Of a stretch of DNA of 64,000 nucleotides, positions 63,421 through 64,000 are shown piece after piece. The notes beneath the pieces are model-generated. The model did not search any database, was not told the origin of the DNA, and saw only the letters and a program-made list of their open reading frames with translations. Each line of letters starts with the position of its first letter. Within the stretch, counting starts at the first letter, position 1. Made by a program: the position numbers and the translations under genes. This DNA comes from Megascapheus bottae (taxonomy: Eukaryota; Chordata; Mammalia; Rodentia; Geomyidae), in the NCBI GenBank assembly GCA_024803745.1, contig JANJXV010000013.1, forward strand, positions 13,505,001-13,569,000. The letters are read 5' to 3'.

Positions 63421-63734
63421 GACTACTAGAAAACTGGTGGGTTATCCAGCTCATCCTCCTCACAGCCCTGTATCTCAGAATAACTCCTTAGGTATGAGGA
63501 AGAAGTATTTTCACTCTTTTAAGGAGCCCAGGGGAGGGTGACACCATTCTTTTAGGTGGTCTGGGTAGACCAGGAAGGAGTGTGGAAGGATTTTAGCTTC
63601 ACCCAGGCTACCAGCCTGTGACAGACAGGTTATTCTTACAAACACCGGCTTCCTCCATGAGCTTTGTTGGTCCTCTACTTTATCATCTATCCTTCCCTTC
63701 TTACCTCCTTTCCCCCCTCTCTTCCTTTCTATGT

Positions 63735-63818
63735 AGTGCTGGGGATGAACTCAAGGCTTTTCACAATGCTAGGCAAGCCTTATGCCACTGAGCTAACGTT
63801 CTGTCTCCAGTTCCTGCA
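63735..63818 (-). mobile_element. ID-like SINE monomer
   Basis: 'gtagtgctggggatgaactc' to 'actgagctaacgttctgtct', preceded by a pyrimidine-rich stretch. Confidence 0.7.
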
Positions 63819-63970
63819 TCAGTTTCTTTATAACCTATAGAACCTTTCCTGATCTAGAGATTTTAGTTCTGCTGTGTGGCCTTCATAACATCTCCAGCCC
63901 TCTGCAGACAATAGTCTTCACATATGACCTGGGGCTGTGGCCTTAAGACCATTCTGTTCTCTTCCCGCAG

Positions 63971-64000
63971 AGACGCCGGTGACCTTCGTCTTACAGGAGA
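63971..64000 (+). CDS. Possible start of a coding exon (partial)
   Basis: A strong acceptor precedes it: the pyrimidine stretch 'ttctgttctcttcccgcag' ends at 63970. The following 30 bases contain two CpGs early on, unlike their surroundings. Two phases are open: one reads TPVTFVLQE and the other DAGDLRLTG. The third hits a stop. I recognise neither peptide. No start codon is claimed, since this would be an internal exon continuing past the window. It may be only a chance acceptor. Confidence 0.3.

Noticed and set aside
1..64000. A previously undescribed multi-gene system
   Set aside because: No cluster of host genes, no conserved operon-like layout and no unexplained coding sequence; everything extensive is SINE, L1, MIR, simple repeat or unassigned single-copy DNA.

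Overview
This is nuclear DNA from a mammal and almost certainly a rodent. It is dense in 7SL/B1-like and ID-like SINEs, decayed MIR and L1 copies, and long CA, TC and GAAA microsatellites, and no long open reading frame belongs to a host gene. The dominant SINE is a dimer: an ID-like left arm plus a right arm that contains a pol III A-box-like motif and ends near 'caggactggc' before an A tail. From memory, this matches IDL-Geo, described as restricted to the rodent superfamily Geomyoidea (kangaroo rats, pocket mice, pocket gophers). I therefore infer a geomyoid rodent. Species and chromosome cannot be read from the sequence.

Working labels: 'IDL-Geo' means ID-like left arm plus Geo right arm. 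'B1-Geo' is my label (not an official name) for a 7SL/B1-like left arm joined through a linker near 'ctccaattaaccaccaaaa' to the same Geo right arm. Minus-strand copies show the right arm first. SINE edges are approximate (about 10 bases) unless target-site duplications (TSDs) are given.

Layout. 1-10 kb: SINEs, three long purine/pyrimidine tracts and low-repeat stretches. 10-20 kb: a train of four in-line minus SINE modules (12.6-13.4 kb), an L1 3' UTR fragment, and a mosaic of at least two ancient plus-strand L1 copies (16.4-19.4 kb) followed by a Tigger-like DNA transposon. 20-30 kb: mostly single-copy sequence with short perfect inverted repeats, one pair beside a CTCF-like motif. 29-38 kb: nested SINEs and an ancient plus-strand L1 repeatedly split by younger SINEs. 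38.8-40.6 kb: the largest element, a 5'-truncated minus-strand L1 with a broken ORF2. 41-55 kb: SINEs, a tiny L1 tail insertion with TSDs, an IDL-Geo inside an IDL-Geo, and an L1 with a twin-priming inversion inside a SINE that also took a younger SINE. 55-64 kb: decayed B1s, the clearest MIRs, TSD-flanked B1-Geo copies, and in the last 30 bases a strong splice acceptor followed by CpG-rich sequence that may be the start of a coding exon.

I see no CRISPR array, bacterial operon, rRNA, genuine tRNA gene or intact protein-coding gene. The window looks intergenic or intronic. Its interest lies in modular SINE evolution, nested retrotransposition and microsatellites growing from SINE ends. I found no convincing new multi-gene biological system.
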